A DNA stretch of 64,000 nucleotides from Phylloscopus collybita (Eukaryota > Chordata > Aves > Passeriformes > Phylloscopidae), in the NCBI GenBank assembly GCA_027886175.1, contig JAJNNQ010000006.1:7750001-7814000 (forward strand). The letters run 5' to 3'. Both the position numbers and the translations under genes were made by a program. Below, one piece after another: positions 1 through 11,900 of the stretch. The notes below the pieces were generated by a model that saw only the letters and a program-made list of their open reading frames with translations, was not told the DNA's origin and did no database searches. How positions within the stretch are numbered: position 1 is the stretch's first letter; each line of letters opens with the position of its first letter.

Positions 1-1954
1 ATGTGAACTTTTCTAGGTGAGAAATAATTTGCATTTTACCAAGAAATTACCTTCATTATTCATTAAAATATGACCAATCCACTAAAAATTAAAAAAAAAA
101 GAGAGAGAAAATATCCTTAAAATACATTAAAATTTAAAAATGAAATTAAAAACCCCAAAACTTTTTCATATACTGTCTAACTTGGAATGTGGAAGGAATC
201 AATAGCAACTAAGTTTCAATTATCATTGTTCTTATTCCCCTAATAAAAAATAACAAAATTCCTAAAGTGTCAATATAGGTAATCTGTCCATCTGCAGAAG
301 TAGACAAGTAGTAACAACATCAAAAATTTCAATAACTCAGTTACAAAAATAAATAGATATTATTTGCAAAATAAGCATCCCTCTGTTTAGCATACCTGAG
401 AGACATTATTAGATCATATTGATAAATCACATTTAATAAGCTATTTCAAAACACAAACTAGTGAATGGAAGTGGTGCTTCTAATTCATAAATGATTGGAG
501 CAATTCCATGAAAATTGGAGAATGAAATAAAAAATCCCACCTCTTCTGAGGTAACTATAGTATACAATTTCTAAATTTCAGGAAGATGTAGCAGTCCCAA
601 GACTTTTGACTAATCTGAGACAGATATTTCTCCCAAGGATTTCCATTTTGCTTGCAGTAATTAAATATACATAGATCCAGAGTGAGATCCCAGCTGGAGG
701 GAAGAAATATCCCAATGAATATATGTCAGTTTTATTCAAAATGGAATGGAATCCTCAGACATTTCAGAAAACAATATATTTTTATAGTGCTTTATTCCCA
801 GTGTTTCTTCAATCATTGTTAGGTTCTCTGCTTGCAAGGTTGTTGGAGCTATGATACAAGGATGTGATCATATTTTCAGTATAGCTTTATTTTAGGGGAA
901 AAAACCCACTTTTTTCGTACATTTCCAAAGATGAATCAAGGAAGGTATTAGAAAAAAAATATAGAAAATCACATGGACTACTAAAGCAGAACTTAATGTC
1001 TATGTTCAGAAGAGCGGTCTAAGAATTAATGTCCCAACAAAGCCGATATAAACAAAAGCCTGTGTAGTCACACAGGTAATCATGTCCAGAAGCATGGGAG
1101 TTAATCATGTAAACAGCCACAGCTGGTGAGAGAACCAGGCTCATCTCACCTAGTTCTTAGTTCTCCAAGTACATGTTGACATTCAAACTAGTTATCTTCT
1201 CAAATCATGCACTGGAAGCCCTTATTTATTTGCATTGACTAGCTTAAGTGAGATGTCTAAAGCCCACACATAAAACGGTAAGCAATTTGAATTTCATGTT
1301 GAGGGTCCCTATCTCTATATCTTTTGAAAGGTTCAATTTGCTAGACATATTAAAAGAACACCTCACACTGAGAGCATTTGTCAAAACAAAATTAGAGAAG
1401 ATGGTGTTCCTGTGACGACACACCCCTCTACCACTTCTAACATAATTGTCTAGTAATTCAAGCTTTCTGTCAGGAATTGATCTAGAGAAAACCAAGCAAA
1501 ATGAAACATGACTTGACAGCCTACTGCTTCAGTCACTCTACTGACTGTAGAATAACTATCCTTTCACTGTGCTCTGTTTTATTCTAAAAATAGGATGAGG
1601 GTTATTCTATTTTTAATCTGAAGACTCCTAGGAGGAGGAAAGTGTTTCCTCTTTCTTTAGTTTTTGTGGGCAAATATGAATAAAAATCCCTGGGTTTTAT
1701 CAGTTTCTTCCCACCTGCACATGGAAACTTTCTGACATGCTGATTTTCAGAGCAGGCATTCTGAGTAGTCAAATTCCTTTCCACTCTGCCCCCGTTCTCA
1801 CACTATATTCCACTTGGTTTTGCAGACTGCTGACCAAAGAAATGGGTTGTCTTTGCTTTGTACAGAATACTCTTGGGACTTTCACAGTTCTGAGTTCCCA
1901 GATCTGGGATTCTAAAACTTCATAAGTGTACAACACTGAATATTCAACCAAATC
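1..1954. other. unique AT-rich DNA, no feature seen
   Basis: I see only AT-rich sequence with short A runs. No frame here has codon use, length or motifs that suggest a gene, and no repeat family is recognisable. Confidence 0.6.
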
Positions 1955-2592
1955 TGTGTACTGCTTTTAGCTGGGGTACTTTCTTCACAGTAGCTGATTT
2001 GGGGCTGTGTTTTGGATTTCTGCTGAACATGATGATAATATAGAGATGATTTTGTCATTGCTGAGCAGGGCTTGCACAGAGCCAAGGCTTTTTCTACTTT
2101 TTGTAGTACCGTGCTGGCAAGGAAGTTTGGGGTGCGTGGGAGGTTGGGAGGAGACACAGCCAGGATGGGTGACCCAAACTGACCAAAGGGATATTCCAGA
2201 TCATTTGGCATCATACTCAGTACATGAAGAGAGGGAAGAAGGAGGAAGGAGGGCGGGGTGGGGGTGGGTGGGGGTGAGGAAGGGGGGCGGGTCACACTTG
2301 GAATTCTGGTATTTGTCTTCTCAAGTCACCGGTAAATGTGATGAGGCCCTGCTCTCCTGGAGATGGCTGAACACCTGCCTGCCCACAGGAAGCACTGAAT
2401 TAATTCCTTGCTTTGCTTTCTTTGTGTGTCCAGCTTTTGCTTTCCCTATTAAAGTGTCTTTATCCCAACCCATGAGATAAAGACCTTCCCTTGTCTTTTA
2501 CCCTTCTCATTCTCTCTCCCTAGTTCCACTGGTGTGGGGAATGGGTGAGTAAGTGTGTGGGCTCAGTGGCTGGCCAGGTTTAAACTACAACA
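1955..2592 (+). mobile_element. degraded solo LTR, TGTGCTGG-type avian ERV family
   Basis: The block starts TGTG, ends in TTTAAACTACAACA, and aligns by eye along its length with the LTR at 59080-59592 and the fragments at 22868-23424 and 56925-57325. Shared landmarks are a GGATATTCCA box near 2190, a purine-rich tract near 2225-2290, a stretch like GGAGATGGCTGAACACCTGC near 2359, and a polyadenylation signal ATTAAA at 2448-2453. No target duplication is clear, so it is probably old. I believe this LTR type belongs to the class III (ERVL-like) avian elements, but that is from memory. Confidence 0.75.
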
Positions 2593-3715
2593 GTGAAGGA
2601 GGACAATTAAAATATAAGAAAAAAAAATGCTTCTCAGTTTCTAAAAGAGCAGATATGAAAACTTTGACTGTGCATTGTCAGTAATAACCTCAGACAGTCA
2701 ATACTATTATATTCAGATTCTAGCTGTAGTGAAGCATTTCCTGGGATCATCACATATTCCATGCATGTGAAGGTCATAATAATTTGATTATAAAAAGAAT
2801 AATTTGATAAACACTGTGCAACTTTTGTGACATGGTGTTTTAAGTCAAAACAAAGACAAACCAGAGAAGAGATATATCCTCTGACACATGGCCATGGAAT
2901 TATATAAATTATCAGCCTCTTTTTAAATAATACAAAAAAATACTTAGCACTTAGTAAACATAGATCATACGTAAACACCTAACAAACTTATTAATTCATT
3001 GTAGAAGTAGAGCCTATAAATGTGCTGGATCATATCATCATGGTAAGTGAATTAGATCATTAAAATAATGTTGAGGATATTTTAAAGATACAGTTAGTAA
3101 ACCAAGACTATTTTAAAGGGAAAGGAGTTGAAATATAGTCTATCACTAACTTGTTTCCTTATTTCAGTGTAAGGTTACAAAACCCATTGCAGGAACATTT
3201 CTATTGATGTAAAAATGGCAATGTGGGCTGAGGAAAAATAAGATTGTCTCCAATGTACTGTTTTGGCAAGTTTTATTTGTTGACAGTATATTACATGTGA
3301 AGCATATTCCAAATTTAATTTACTTTGAAAGAGGAGTAGAGGAGCTAAAAAAAATATACAAACTTTATTCATGAGATTATACATACAGAAGTGGTATTTT
3401 TGCAATAGTTCTATTTATACAAAATAAGTTGACATTACGTATTTGTTATGTAAAGTGCCTAAACTGATCCAAGAGCAGACACAGTATTTCAGGGCTTTCA
3501 CAACAACCAAGTACCCATCAAAATACTAATCTATCTGTAATACAAATTTTTGCAATATTTATTTTCCCTCTAGTGTTGCAGTATGACTCAGCAATTAGTT
3601 CTTAGCTTAGAAATAGGCTAATTATGAGTCATAGCTTTCATAACTGTTTGTAAGCAAAATATAGGAGAGAAAAGAAGACAGAAATAGAATAAAAGGAAGG
3701 AGGGAGGGAGAGAGA
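2593..3715. other. unique AT-rich DNA, no feature seen
   Basis: No gene, LTR or CR1 signature is visible here. The last 40 bases become purine-rich and lead into the satellite that follows. Confidence 0.6.
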
Positions 3716-3898
3716 TGGGGGAAGGGAAGGGAAGGGAAGGGAAGGGAAGGGAAGGGAAGGGAAGGGAAGGGAAGGGAAGGGAAGGGAAGGGAAGGGAAGG
3801 GAAGGGAAGGGAAGGGAAGGGAAGGGAAGGGAAGGGAAGGGAAGGGAAGGGAAGGGAAGGGAAGGGAAGGGAAGGGAAGGGAAGGGAAGGGAAGGGAA
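3716..3898 (+). repeat. (GGGAA)n pentanucleotide satellite, about 36 units
   Basis: This is an almost perfect run of GGGAA units with no interruption, preceded by irregular purine-rich DNA. The + strand has three-G runs every five bases, the arrangement that can form G-quadruplexes, and the duplex is a pure purine-pyrimidine mirror tract that can form a triplex. Frames of about 85-115 codons run through it only because the pentamer contains no stop codon. Copy number is likely polymorphic. Confidence 0.98.
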
Positions 3899-4205
3899 AA
3901 GTCCCAAAGCCCTGCTCTCTGTGTGATTCCTCTTACATAGTCATGCTTCTGCTGTCTTCTGACTGTCATTAGTTTCAGCTAGGATAAAGCAAATTTTCTT
4001 TGTAGTATCTGGTACAGTACCATGCTTTGGGTGTAGAATGAGAATAATGCTGATAATACACTGATGTTTTAGTTGTTGCTGACTAGAGCTCACTTTAAAC
4101 ATTCAAAATTCTTTCAGTATATTTTATGGTGCTGTGGAAAAAATATTGTCAACATATCTGCCTCACTATTCTGGTCAAATAAGATTTCCCCATTAAAAAA
4201 AAAAA

Positions 4206-4243
4206 ATAAAATCAAAATCAAAATCAAAATCAAAATCAAAATC
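4206..4243 (+). repeat. (AAAATC)n hexanucleotide microsatellite
   Basis: About six AAAATC units directly follow an A run. The short frame across it has the repetitive IKIKIK composition expected from a microsatellite and is not a gene. Confidence 0.9.
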
Positions 4244-4317
4244 CAGATAATGTGAAGAGAGAAATATGGAATAATATTTTCCATTAATTAACTTCAGTGA
4301 AAAATTCAAGACTCTCT

Positions 4318-4753
4318 TGATGCCTTGAGAGGCTGCCTAGAGCAGAGGCTAGATGGTGTTAAAGGAATAAAGTAGGGCTTTATTAAAAGGCCTTCAAAGG
4401 ATACACCTTGGGCAGTACAAGAGCCTGGCCAAGGCTACACCCAAGATGGACAACAGGTCACACATCTTCACACTTTTGTAAGTTTTGGTCCATTTACATA
4501 TTGAGGTTAATTGTCCAATTACAGCTTCAGGTTATGAAGTCCCATCCTCTCAGTTTGTTCTCCACAATTTGCTGTTGTTTGCACTTTTTGGGCCTGAAGC
4601 TGCAATGGTGTCCTTGGTTCTCAGGCTGGAAAAGGATTGTTTTGTCTAACTAAACTGTGAAGAGAACTTGCTAACACTTTATATGAAGTACAGAGATATA
4701 TACTAATGCAGTACAGACTCTGGAAAATATGAAAGGTAAAACTTAAAGCATCA
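4318..4753 (-). mobile_element. solo LTR, ERV1-type (4-bp target duplication)
   Basis: On the minus strand the element begins TGATGCTTTA at 4753 and ends at 4318 as the complement of TGATGCCTTG, so its termini form an inverted repeat. The polyadenylation signal AATAAA reads on the minus strand at 4379-4384. Flanks CTCT (4314-4317) and CTGT (4754-4757) differ at one base. A 4-bp duplication is typical of class I (gammaretrovirus-like) ERVs. It is the same family as 38121-38569: both carry a stretch close to GGTCCATTTAC and both end in the same inverted repeat. Confidence 0.72.
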
Positions 4754-6044
4754 CTGTAATACAAAGAACTACACTACACTTAGTAGAAGTGAAGAAAAGT
4801 TACAAATACAAGGTAGGCCAATCAGGCTGTGTGGGAATATCAAATGTTCTTTAATAAATTAATCAGTCTGATTATTAGTAGTATGCCAATCATGTCAGCT
4901 AATTTTTTTTTTTGTAATTTAAATAGCTAATTGATCTAAGAGGTGGTAAATACAGCTGAAATAAACTGTGAAATGGTATACATAATGATAAGCTCATGTA
5001 TAAAAATAATGCTTGCATTAGTAAACAGCCAAAAAAACAAACCTGCAAATTAACAGAACAGAGACCTATTTTCTTTGCCCCTGAAAAAGAAACTGGACAC
5101 ACTAATAGTATCTTTCCCCACTGAACAGGATTCGTTTCACATTTCACTTAGCTTTTTACTACATTTGGTACAGTAATGTCTATCAAGGGGTAAATTGACT
5201 TTCCTTTTACAGATCATTAACAGCTGCAATCAGCCAATAGAGTTTGCATGAACTGGTTCTAGATTGTCTCTAAATTCTGACATGAGTTCATTCAGCATTA
5301 TAAGGCACACTAAATAAAAGAAAATATATCCTTGAACCATAATGCACAACTTTTGACTTGTAACTATAACAAATCATTTTCTATGTTGTTTATTCACAAC
5401 TTAAACATTTAATTTGCAAAGAATTTGTGTTTTGAAATACAAAAACCATATGTGTCCAAACAATATCTTATGATAATCCATCAGGAGTCTAATCCTTGTT
5501 ATCTGTAGGTGTTATCATAATGGTAGGGTTCAGTCTAAGCCATTTGGCTGACTTTGAAAAAGTACAAGCTTGACTTCTGAATTAACACAACAGGAGTCAG
5601 AGAATGCTACACTTTTTCTCTCTTTTAGGTAAAATAGTTCATTCTAAAATTATATTGGTCAGCCCTTTGAAATGAACTATGCATGCATGGGTGTGAATTT
5701 CTTAATGCGTATTCTCTTCTAGAATTCAGACTCCAATATGCTTACATTTGTCTCGTATGTAACAACCATTTTTGTTCTTTTCCTCAAAAGTCTCACTGAA
5801 TTATCCACACAAAAGTGAGAGCTCTGGAGGTGCATTTTTTTCACCTGAATGCAAGTTCCTGAATGGCAGACCAGTACAGCACAATTAGCTGGCTTTTTAC
5901 ATAGGGAAAGGAAGGACCACCTTCCTCATCAATTTGCTTTTCTCTTTCTAAGGATTTCTTTCTCTAAAAATATAAGCACAAAAACAAAGCTCAAAGTCAA
6001 CAAAAGATGAGAAATAGGAATGGCTTGATTCACTTTCATCTCTA
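4754..6044. other. unique AT-rich DNA, no feature seen
   Basis: There is no recognisable gene or repeat. A minus-strand frame of 82 codons near 4900-5147 has low-complexity hydrophobic content and no support. Confidence 0.55.
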
Positions 6045-6240
6045 AGAATTGTAGAATTATTGAGGTTGGAGGGGAGATTATCTGGTCCAACCAAAGTGAA
6101 TCATATTTTGCAGGCCCTTATCAAATGAGTATTTGAAAATTTCTAAAATGGTGCATCCACTGCCCCTCTGATAGATTATCTTCATGGTACATAGTGTTTC
6201 CTATTATCTAACTGGAACTTGTCATAAAACATATTCATTT
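6045..6240 (-). mobile_element. CR1 LINE 3' fragment
   Basis: Read on +, the block opens with a degenerate form of the CR1 end repeat (AGAATTGTAGAATTATTGAGG), followed by GGTTGGAGGGGAGATTATCT and a GGTGCATCCACTGCCC stretch. These are the order and spacing of the reverse complement of a CR1 3' end. It is strongly diverged and carries no coding sequence. Confidence 0.6.
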
Positions 6241-6344
6241 CTACTTTTTCCCTGTGCACACTCAGAAAAATTCTGTCTGTCTTCTTGGTGCCTTTTCAAG
6301 TTGTATCAGCTTTCACAAAGTCTCCCATGCCCCAGTTTTGGAGC

Positions 6345-6647
6345 ACTTGCCTTGCAAGAACAAAAGGAATTGGGGTTGGTGAGTCTAGAAGAGGGATAGA
6401 TGGCTTTGCAAGCGCCTAACAGGATCCCCACGGTACTTAGGTTGAGTTTACTAAGAGGACAGAGCCAGGCACTTCACAAAAGAGCATGGTAGGAAGAAAC
6501 GAGACAGTGTGCCTAAGCTGAAACAAGACAAGTTCAAAATGGATATGAACAACTTTCTCACCATGGGGACAGTCAAAGAGTAAAGGAGTTTGCATGGGAA
6601 GGTTTTGCAGTATCCATCTCTGCCAGGTTTGGTTCCTGTCTGGCTTA
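6345..6647 (+). mobile_element. CR1 3' region, left part, split by an LTR
   Basis: The stretch AAGCTGAAACAAGACAAGTT near 6517, a segment like GTGCAGTATCCATCTCTG near 6606 and the general order match the 3' region of an old CR1 on the + strand. The element stops at 6647, where an LTR was inserted, and seems to resume at 7347. The last five bases, GCTTA, are the duplicated target. Confidence 0.55.
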
Positions 6648-7346
6648 TGTTATAAATTGACCAGGAGACCAGCTCCTTTAAAAAGGCCTTTATTAGAAAT
6701 CAGCTCTGGGTAGGGGGCCCGAGGGGCTGCGCACGCCGCCGCTGCTCCCAGTAGACACCACGGAGGAGGAGGTGCAGTCGAATCTGCTGCTGCTGGTGCT
6801 GCTGCAGAGTTGGGATTCCTTCCTCACGGGGGTTCCAATAGAATCACTTTGGCTCGTGTGGTCCAGGGGGGTCACCTCTCTCCAGTTCCTTTCAGGTCAT
6901 GGCGAGAAAGTAACAAAAGAATACCTGCTGCCTGCAGGTAGCTGGACGTGTGCCTCGCACAGTTTTGTCCTTCTTAGGTCCAGTTTCTGTGTCGGCTCGC
7001 TGTCCCAGGGGCTTTTCTAGCTCCAACTGGACTCCCGGTCGCAGCCAGGCACCATGGGAGTTCCTTGATCTTCATATTGGGCGGAGCCCACAGCTCGACG
7101 GCAGACAGCAGGGAGCAGCCGGAAGCAGCAGGGAGGGACTACTAGGCAGCGGCGTGCAGGCTTTCGATGGAGAGGGGAAAGCCCAGGATTTAGGGAGAAA
7201 GGGTACAGAACTTGGACATAACGAGCAGAAATTTAGGGTACAGATTCAACATGAACGGTTTAAAACAGGCAAGTAACAGTGCAACTTTAATTTCACAGCA
7301 AAACAGTACAACTCGGGAGTGCATAACCTGGGGCTAATTTCTTTCA
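6648..7346 (-). mobile_element. solo LTR with perfect 5-bp target duplication
   Basis: The minus strand runs from TGAAAGAAATTAGCCC at 7346 to an end at 6648 whose + strand reads TGTTATAAATTG, giving the TG...CA termini of an LTR. AATAAA on the minus strand is at 6689-6694. GCTTA flanks both sides (6643-6647 and 7347-7351). The element is GC-rich, with CpG clusters near 6715-6750, and contrasts sharply with the surrounding AT-rich DNA. Frames of 60-108 codons inside it are chance openings in GC-rich DNA. The family is not named here. Confidence 0.82.
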
Positions 7347-7400
7347 GCTTAGACTCCACATAACCTGCTTTAATTTACCACTGAGCCTAGTAAGTATTTG
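7347..7400 (+). mobile_element. CR1 3' region, right part after the LTR
   Basis: The sequence resumes with the duplicated GCTTA and a stretch near AACCTGCTTTAA that fits the continuation of the interrupted CR1 tail. It is short and diverged, so this is inferred mainly from position. Confidence 0.35.
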
Positions 7401-7430
7401 GCCTATATTATTGTGTGGGGTGTTTCAGGC

Positions 7431-8955
7431 TGTCATGATTTAACACAGCCTGGGTTTTAGATAAAGAGAAAAGTACATCAATTTATGGAAGTAATTCTCT
7501 GTGAGGACTGCTAAATGCTTCCTCTGGACTCAACAGAACCAATCGGCTGGCTAGTTTTGAATATTGACACCCTGTTAAACCACTTAAAAAAAGCTGAATA
7601 TGTCTCTGTGAGACCACATTTAAAAATGAACAAACCCTGGGAAAATCTCTCTTGCTTCTGGCCTTTGAACAGGAAGGTAGCTGGACTTTGGCCGGGCCAG
7701 GCCTCTCTCCACTGCACTGCCCGGCCGGCTCAGCTTGTGCCGCGGATCAGCTGAGCTTTCTGCCCCCGCTGAATTCCAACCACGGCCGGCAGGCCAGGCT
7801 GGCTCCCCTCGGCTCCGGGCAGAGCCAAGCCGGGCCTCGCTCTGACTGTGAGCTGCCAAGCCGTCCTGCCGGCACCACAGGAACATTGTGCGGCTGAGAA
7901 GAGAGGTGGCTCAGCAAGCCCTGTGCAGAAAGCCGCGCCGCAGCTGGAATTGGATGCAGCAGGGGCTGGAAAACAGCCAGAGCGGCCGCTGCCCGGCAGA
8001 GAGCACATGGCCATCTGCAGAGGCCCAAGCGAGATAACTCTTTTAGTGCACAGATGAAACTTGCAGACATCAGTTCTTTCTCAAGTGAAAGAAAAGGAAA
8101 GGGCAAAGGCATGTAAAGAAAACATAGAGACAGCAAGGTCAGTGAAGGAGTGAAATCCCAGATGGGAGAAGAATGAGAACATGCCTTAGTCTTGGGCTGA
8201 AATTCTCTTGTAAGGCTAAGGTAAAGATATAATTGATACATCAGACTCTTTTTCTTCTCGCTGTAACTCATGGAATGCACTGGGGGGATGTAGCATTCTA
8301 ACCACAGCTGTGAGCAGAGGCATCAGTGTTGAAGCAAGAAGACATTGAAGTAGCTGTGATCCAATGGGAAGCTTGAACAGAGATGAGAGAGATGATAGAG
8401 GTGAGAAACTTGGCCCCAAGTATGGGAGAACAAAATCTCTGTTCCCAGAGGAACTTTTGTTTCTATATTAAGCTCATCCTTAAAATTGCACCCCACTAGG
8501 TTGAAGTGACCCATGGTGGTAGCTGTGGGAAGACTACCGAACCATAGGAGGGACTTCTCGTTTGCAGATTTCCGTGCGACTGCTACTAGTGAAAGTTACG
8601 ACCACAAGAGAAGTGTTTCTTGTGGAAAAGTCTCCATGGCATGGCAGGAGACTCTCCCTAAGTAAACTGAAGAAAGATTATTTTAGAAGTGGTAAGCTGA
8701 CTGAAAATACCATATTTTTTTTCTCTTTACATTGTCAGTAGGAAAGGAAAGAAAAGTTGGGGGGAGGAGAGGTGTTCTGACAGTTTATTCCAATTCTTAT
8801 TATTCTTCTTTTAGTTCTGTTAATAAAGTTTTCTTTATACTCTTTAAAGTTTTGAGCCTGCTTTTGCCCTTCTCCTAATCCTTACCTCACAGCAGAAAAT
8901 GAGTAAGTAATTCTAGTGAGTGGACTGGTGTCTGGCCAGTGCTCAAGCCACGTCA
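7431..8955 (+). mobile_element. long (about 1.5 kb) LTR of avian ERV type
   Basis: The block starts TGTCATGATTTAACACAG at 7431 and ends GCCACGTCA at 8955. The flanks CAGGC (7426-7430) and CAGTC (8956-8960) match at four of five bases. AATAAA lies at 8822-8827, followed by a U5-like stretch rich in CTTTTGCCC and a GTGTCTGGCCAG motif near the end. The interior 7680-8030 is very GC-rich, with NotI- and SacII-like CpG sites. Overlapping frames up to 177 codons on the minus strand carry no recognisable motif. The outer limits depend on the terminal motifs and could be off. Confidence 0.55.
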
Positions 8956-8960
8956 CAGTC

Positions 8961-11900
8961 GCAGCTGCATTTTACTTTGTTAAGCTTCTTGAGGTCATTT
9001 CTCTACTCTTGTCACGGACTATCGTTGTAGCATCCCTTCCTTTGAGTGCATCACTTAATGCCCACACTGACACAACTTTTTGATACTATCCACAAATTCC
9101 TTGAGGGAGATTTCCTTCACATTATCCTGATACAGACATAAAAAAAATCTATAATTGCTGCTATTAAAAAGAGTTCTAGATGCCTTTGAAGAACGGCAAT
9201 AATTATTGGCCTCCAGGCGGACTTAGTTCTCTGATTACTACAACACCAAATTTAAGACAAACATTGAGTTCTCTTACCATAAAACCACATGTCCAAACCA
9301 TACCTCACCAGTTTTGCTATAAAGACACCATGAAAGACAATGTCAAAATTCTTGTTAAAGTCACGGTAAACAACATTACTGTGAAAGATACTCAGCTAAA
9401 CACAAGACCTACAATTGATTTGAACAAGTTTGTTCTTAGTTTAATCATATCCAGAATTAACTCAGGAGGAGTACTATTAAAGTACGCTCTATATTTTAGT
9501 AGCAAAACCAGATGACCATTTTATTCACTAGTCATACTAGGCAAAACAAGAACAGAAAAGAAATTGCTTTGGCTAAGCGGAAATGTTAACTAGTACTAGA
9601 TGACATTAGGCAAAATATTGACTCTTTTTTTGCAAACTTTTTTTTTTTTCATAAGTCTGTAAATCAAAATCTTTCATTTGGAATTGCTACATTGAACACA
9701 TCACAAAATCATGCTCAGATGTTTTTTTCAAACATCACAATATTGTAAATAAAACATTTAAAGGGTAATTGCTCTTCTCTGAAATTTTACATTAAGTAGT
9801 CCTTTAAAGAAATTGTAACAGCATTAAAAGATGTATAAAAATTTATTAGTAGTATAGTTTTGCAACTCTTTACCACAGTAGAAGAGATTTTTATAAGCAA
9901 AATGTATTTGTGATTACAAACCCATCCTGATTTGTAAGACCTAACTGGAGGTGAAAAGCTGTCTTTAATATCTTCTGGCCATTTTAAAAATTCTGACAAA
10001 GAGAGAAGAATTAAACATAAGTGATGGGAAAGAGTAGAGCTCAATGTAGCATAAGCAGATATCCTGGAAGAAAATGCACAGAGTAACAATGGAATAAATT
10101 GCAGTTGATTCTAAAATTTGTTGAACTGTTTTACATTTGCTCTCAGCCAAAAACTTCTTTTACTTGCTTTACTACCTTCTGAGGAGAAAAAAAAAAATTA
10201 AAATGCTTTTCATGTATGGCAGATATTTTGGAAGAAAAAAATCTTTTTCAACTTCCTGCATGGAAATAACCAGGATGAATTAAAGTAGTGGTCCGACCTG
10301 GCCATAAATTTCCTGTGTATTATCATGGATGTTATCATGATGAATCCTTAACATGAGTTTTTTGCTCCAGAAGTCCATGACAGTTCTGGGCCACTATAGA
10401 CTACCTTTATCACCCAGTTATGTCAGTCTATCAGTTAAGACATGATTTTCTGCCTTACCCTGAAGGCCAAAAAAAAAAAAAGAAAAAAGAAAAAAAGAGG
10501 TAAGTACAGTAAGTACATAAGTTTTTCTTAAGGGGATGGGAAACTCTGAAAGTTTGTTACTTTAGAGGTCTATTTGATTTTATGTTATTCTCAAAATGCA
10601 GGGATGCATGCATGGGATACTTAAAATGCTGCTGCTTCACTGCACGTTTTGAAGAGATGTGTCATTAGTCCTGCAGTCCCCAAAGTATAATATAAACTCC
10701 ATCTACTATAAAATCTGTAGAAATGAAATACTTTTACTTGGATAATGAGAACATGATAATAGTAGGAGCAAACCACAAAAAAGTAGGCAGTTTTATATTG
10801 TGCCTGTAATAATTTGATTGTGTAGGCCCCATTTTATAGCCAAGATAACTTAAATGTTTCAAGATACTATAATTATTATGAGACCTTTCTGCAATTAATG
10901 ACTTTTGTGAAAGTCAGTTCAAGGAGGCTTCACTCATTAAAATAGTCTCAAGCAGCTTCAGGCTCCTCTTTCACCCCTACTTGCTGTTTGCAGAAGAAAA
11001 GTATGTTATAAGATCAAGTAATAACCATAATCTCCTGAGATGCAAATCAGCAAGATACAACAAGGACTTTCTTCTTCTAGAGTGTTATTAAACTGTATAA
11101 GTTCAATGATCCATCACTTCCAAGGTCACTTTCAGGATCTTCTAGTCAAGCTGTATTACCAGTCATGACAGAGCTGGTGGGACCAGGCAAAGCAGCAGCA
11201 CATGGGAATGATGCAGTCCCTGCCCCTCTGACTTCTACTTTCCTGGACAGCAGAGACCCTTCAGGTGTATTATAACGTGTAAAATCTATTACAGGGAGGT
11301 GTAGTTCTAACCACACTAATGTTTAACCTAATATGTCATTAAATCCCTTGTATCTCAGTAAATCCCTTGCTGATTGTGTACTAGCTAATAGATTTTCACT
11401 TTATACTTTTGAATTGTTTACAATTTACTTTAAAGTATCTCTGCACTCAGCTAAAGATGTCTAAACTATTCCATAAGATGGGCCATGACTTCTCTGTAAA
11501 GGCTACCTTACCTTCTCAATGTAACTCTTGAAGTCAGTTATATCATGTAAACAACAGGCCCACTGAGACAGACTTTCTTATAATTAGAGTTAACGGTCTT
11601 GAAACTTAAACTTCTTACATAGATTTGTTACGGTGTATTCACTGCAATTAAGCCCAAACTGGTATATTAATAGTCCCACATGTTCTTTGATTGTACTAAT
11701 TTCTGCAATTTCATAAAAGATGACGGGTGATCACATACATTCTCCTTTCCCACACATGGCATATTGGATTAGATAACTCCAGCTGAAATTCTGAATAATT
11801 TTTGATGAGTGTTTGGAATAATAGAATAAAATATTTTGTCTTTTTATTAAATTTCTTATCTGAATTGTTCTTATGAATGAAACCTGTGTATTCTTTTAAG

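Noticed and set aside
3622..3972. Open frames of 85-115 codons through the GGGAA satellite on both strands
   Set aside because: They exist only because the pentamer has no stop codons; the peptides are pure repeats of a few residues.
7511..8280. Many overlapping frames up to 177 codons on both strands
   Set aside because: They overlap each other in incompatible frames in the GC-rich core of an LTR and show no protein motif.
9180..9515. 111-codon + frame in unique DNA
   Set aside because: Composition is unremarkable, with no domain, signal peptide or splice context that I can see; AT-rich avian intergenic DNA gives frames of this length by chance.
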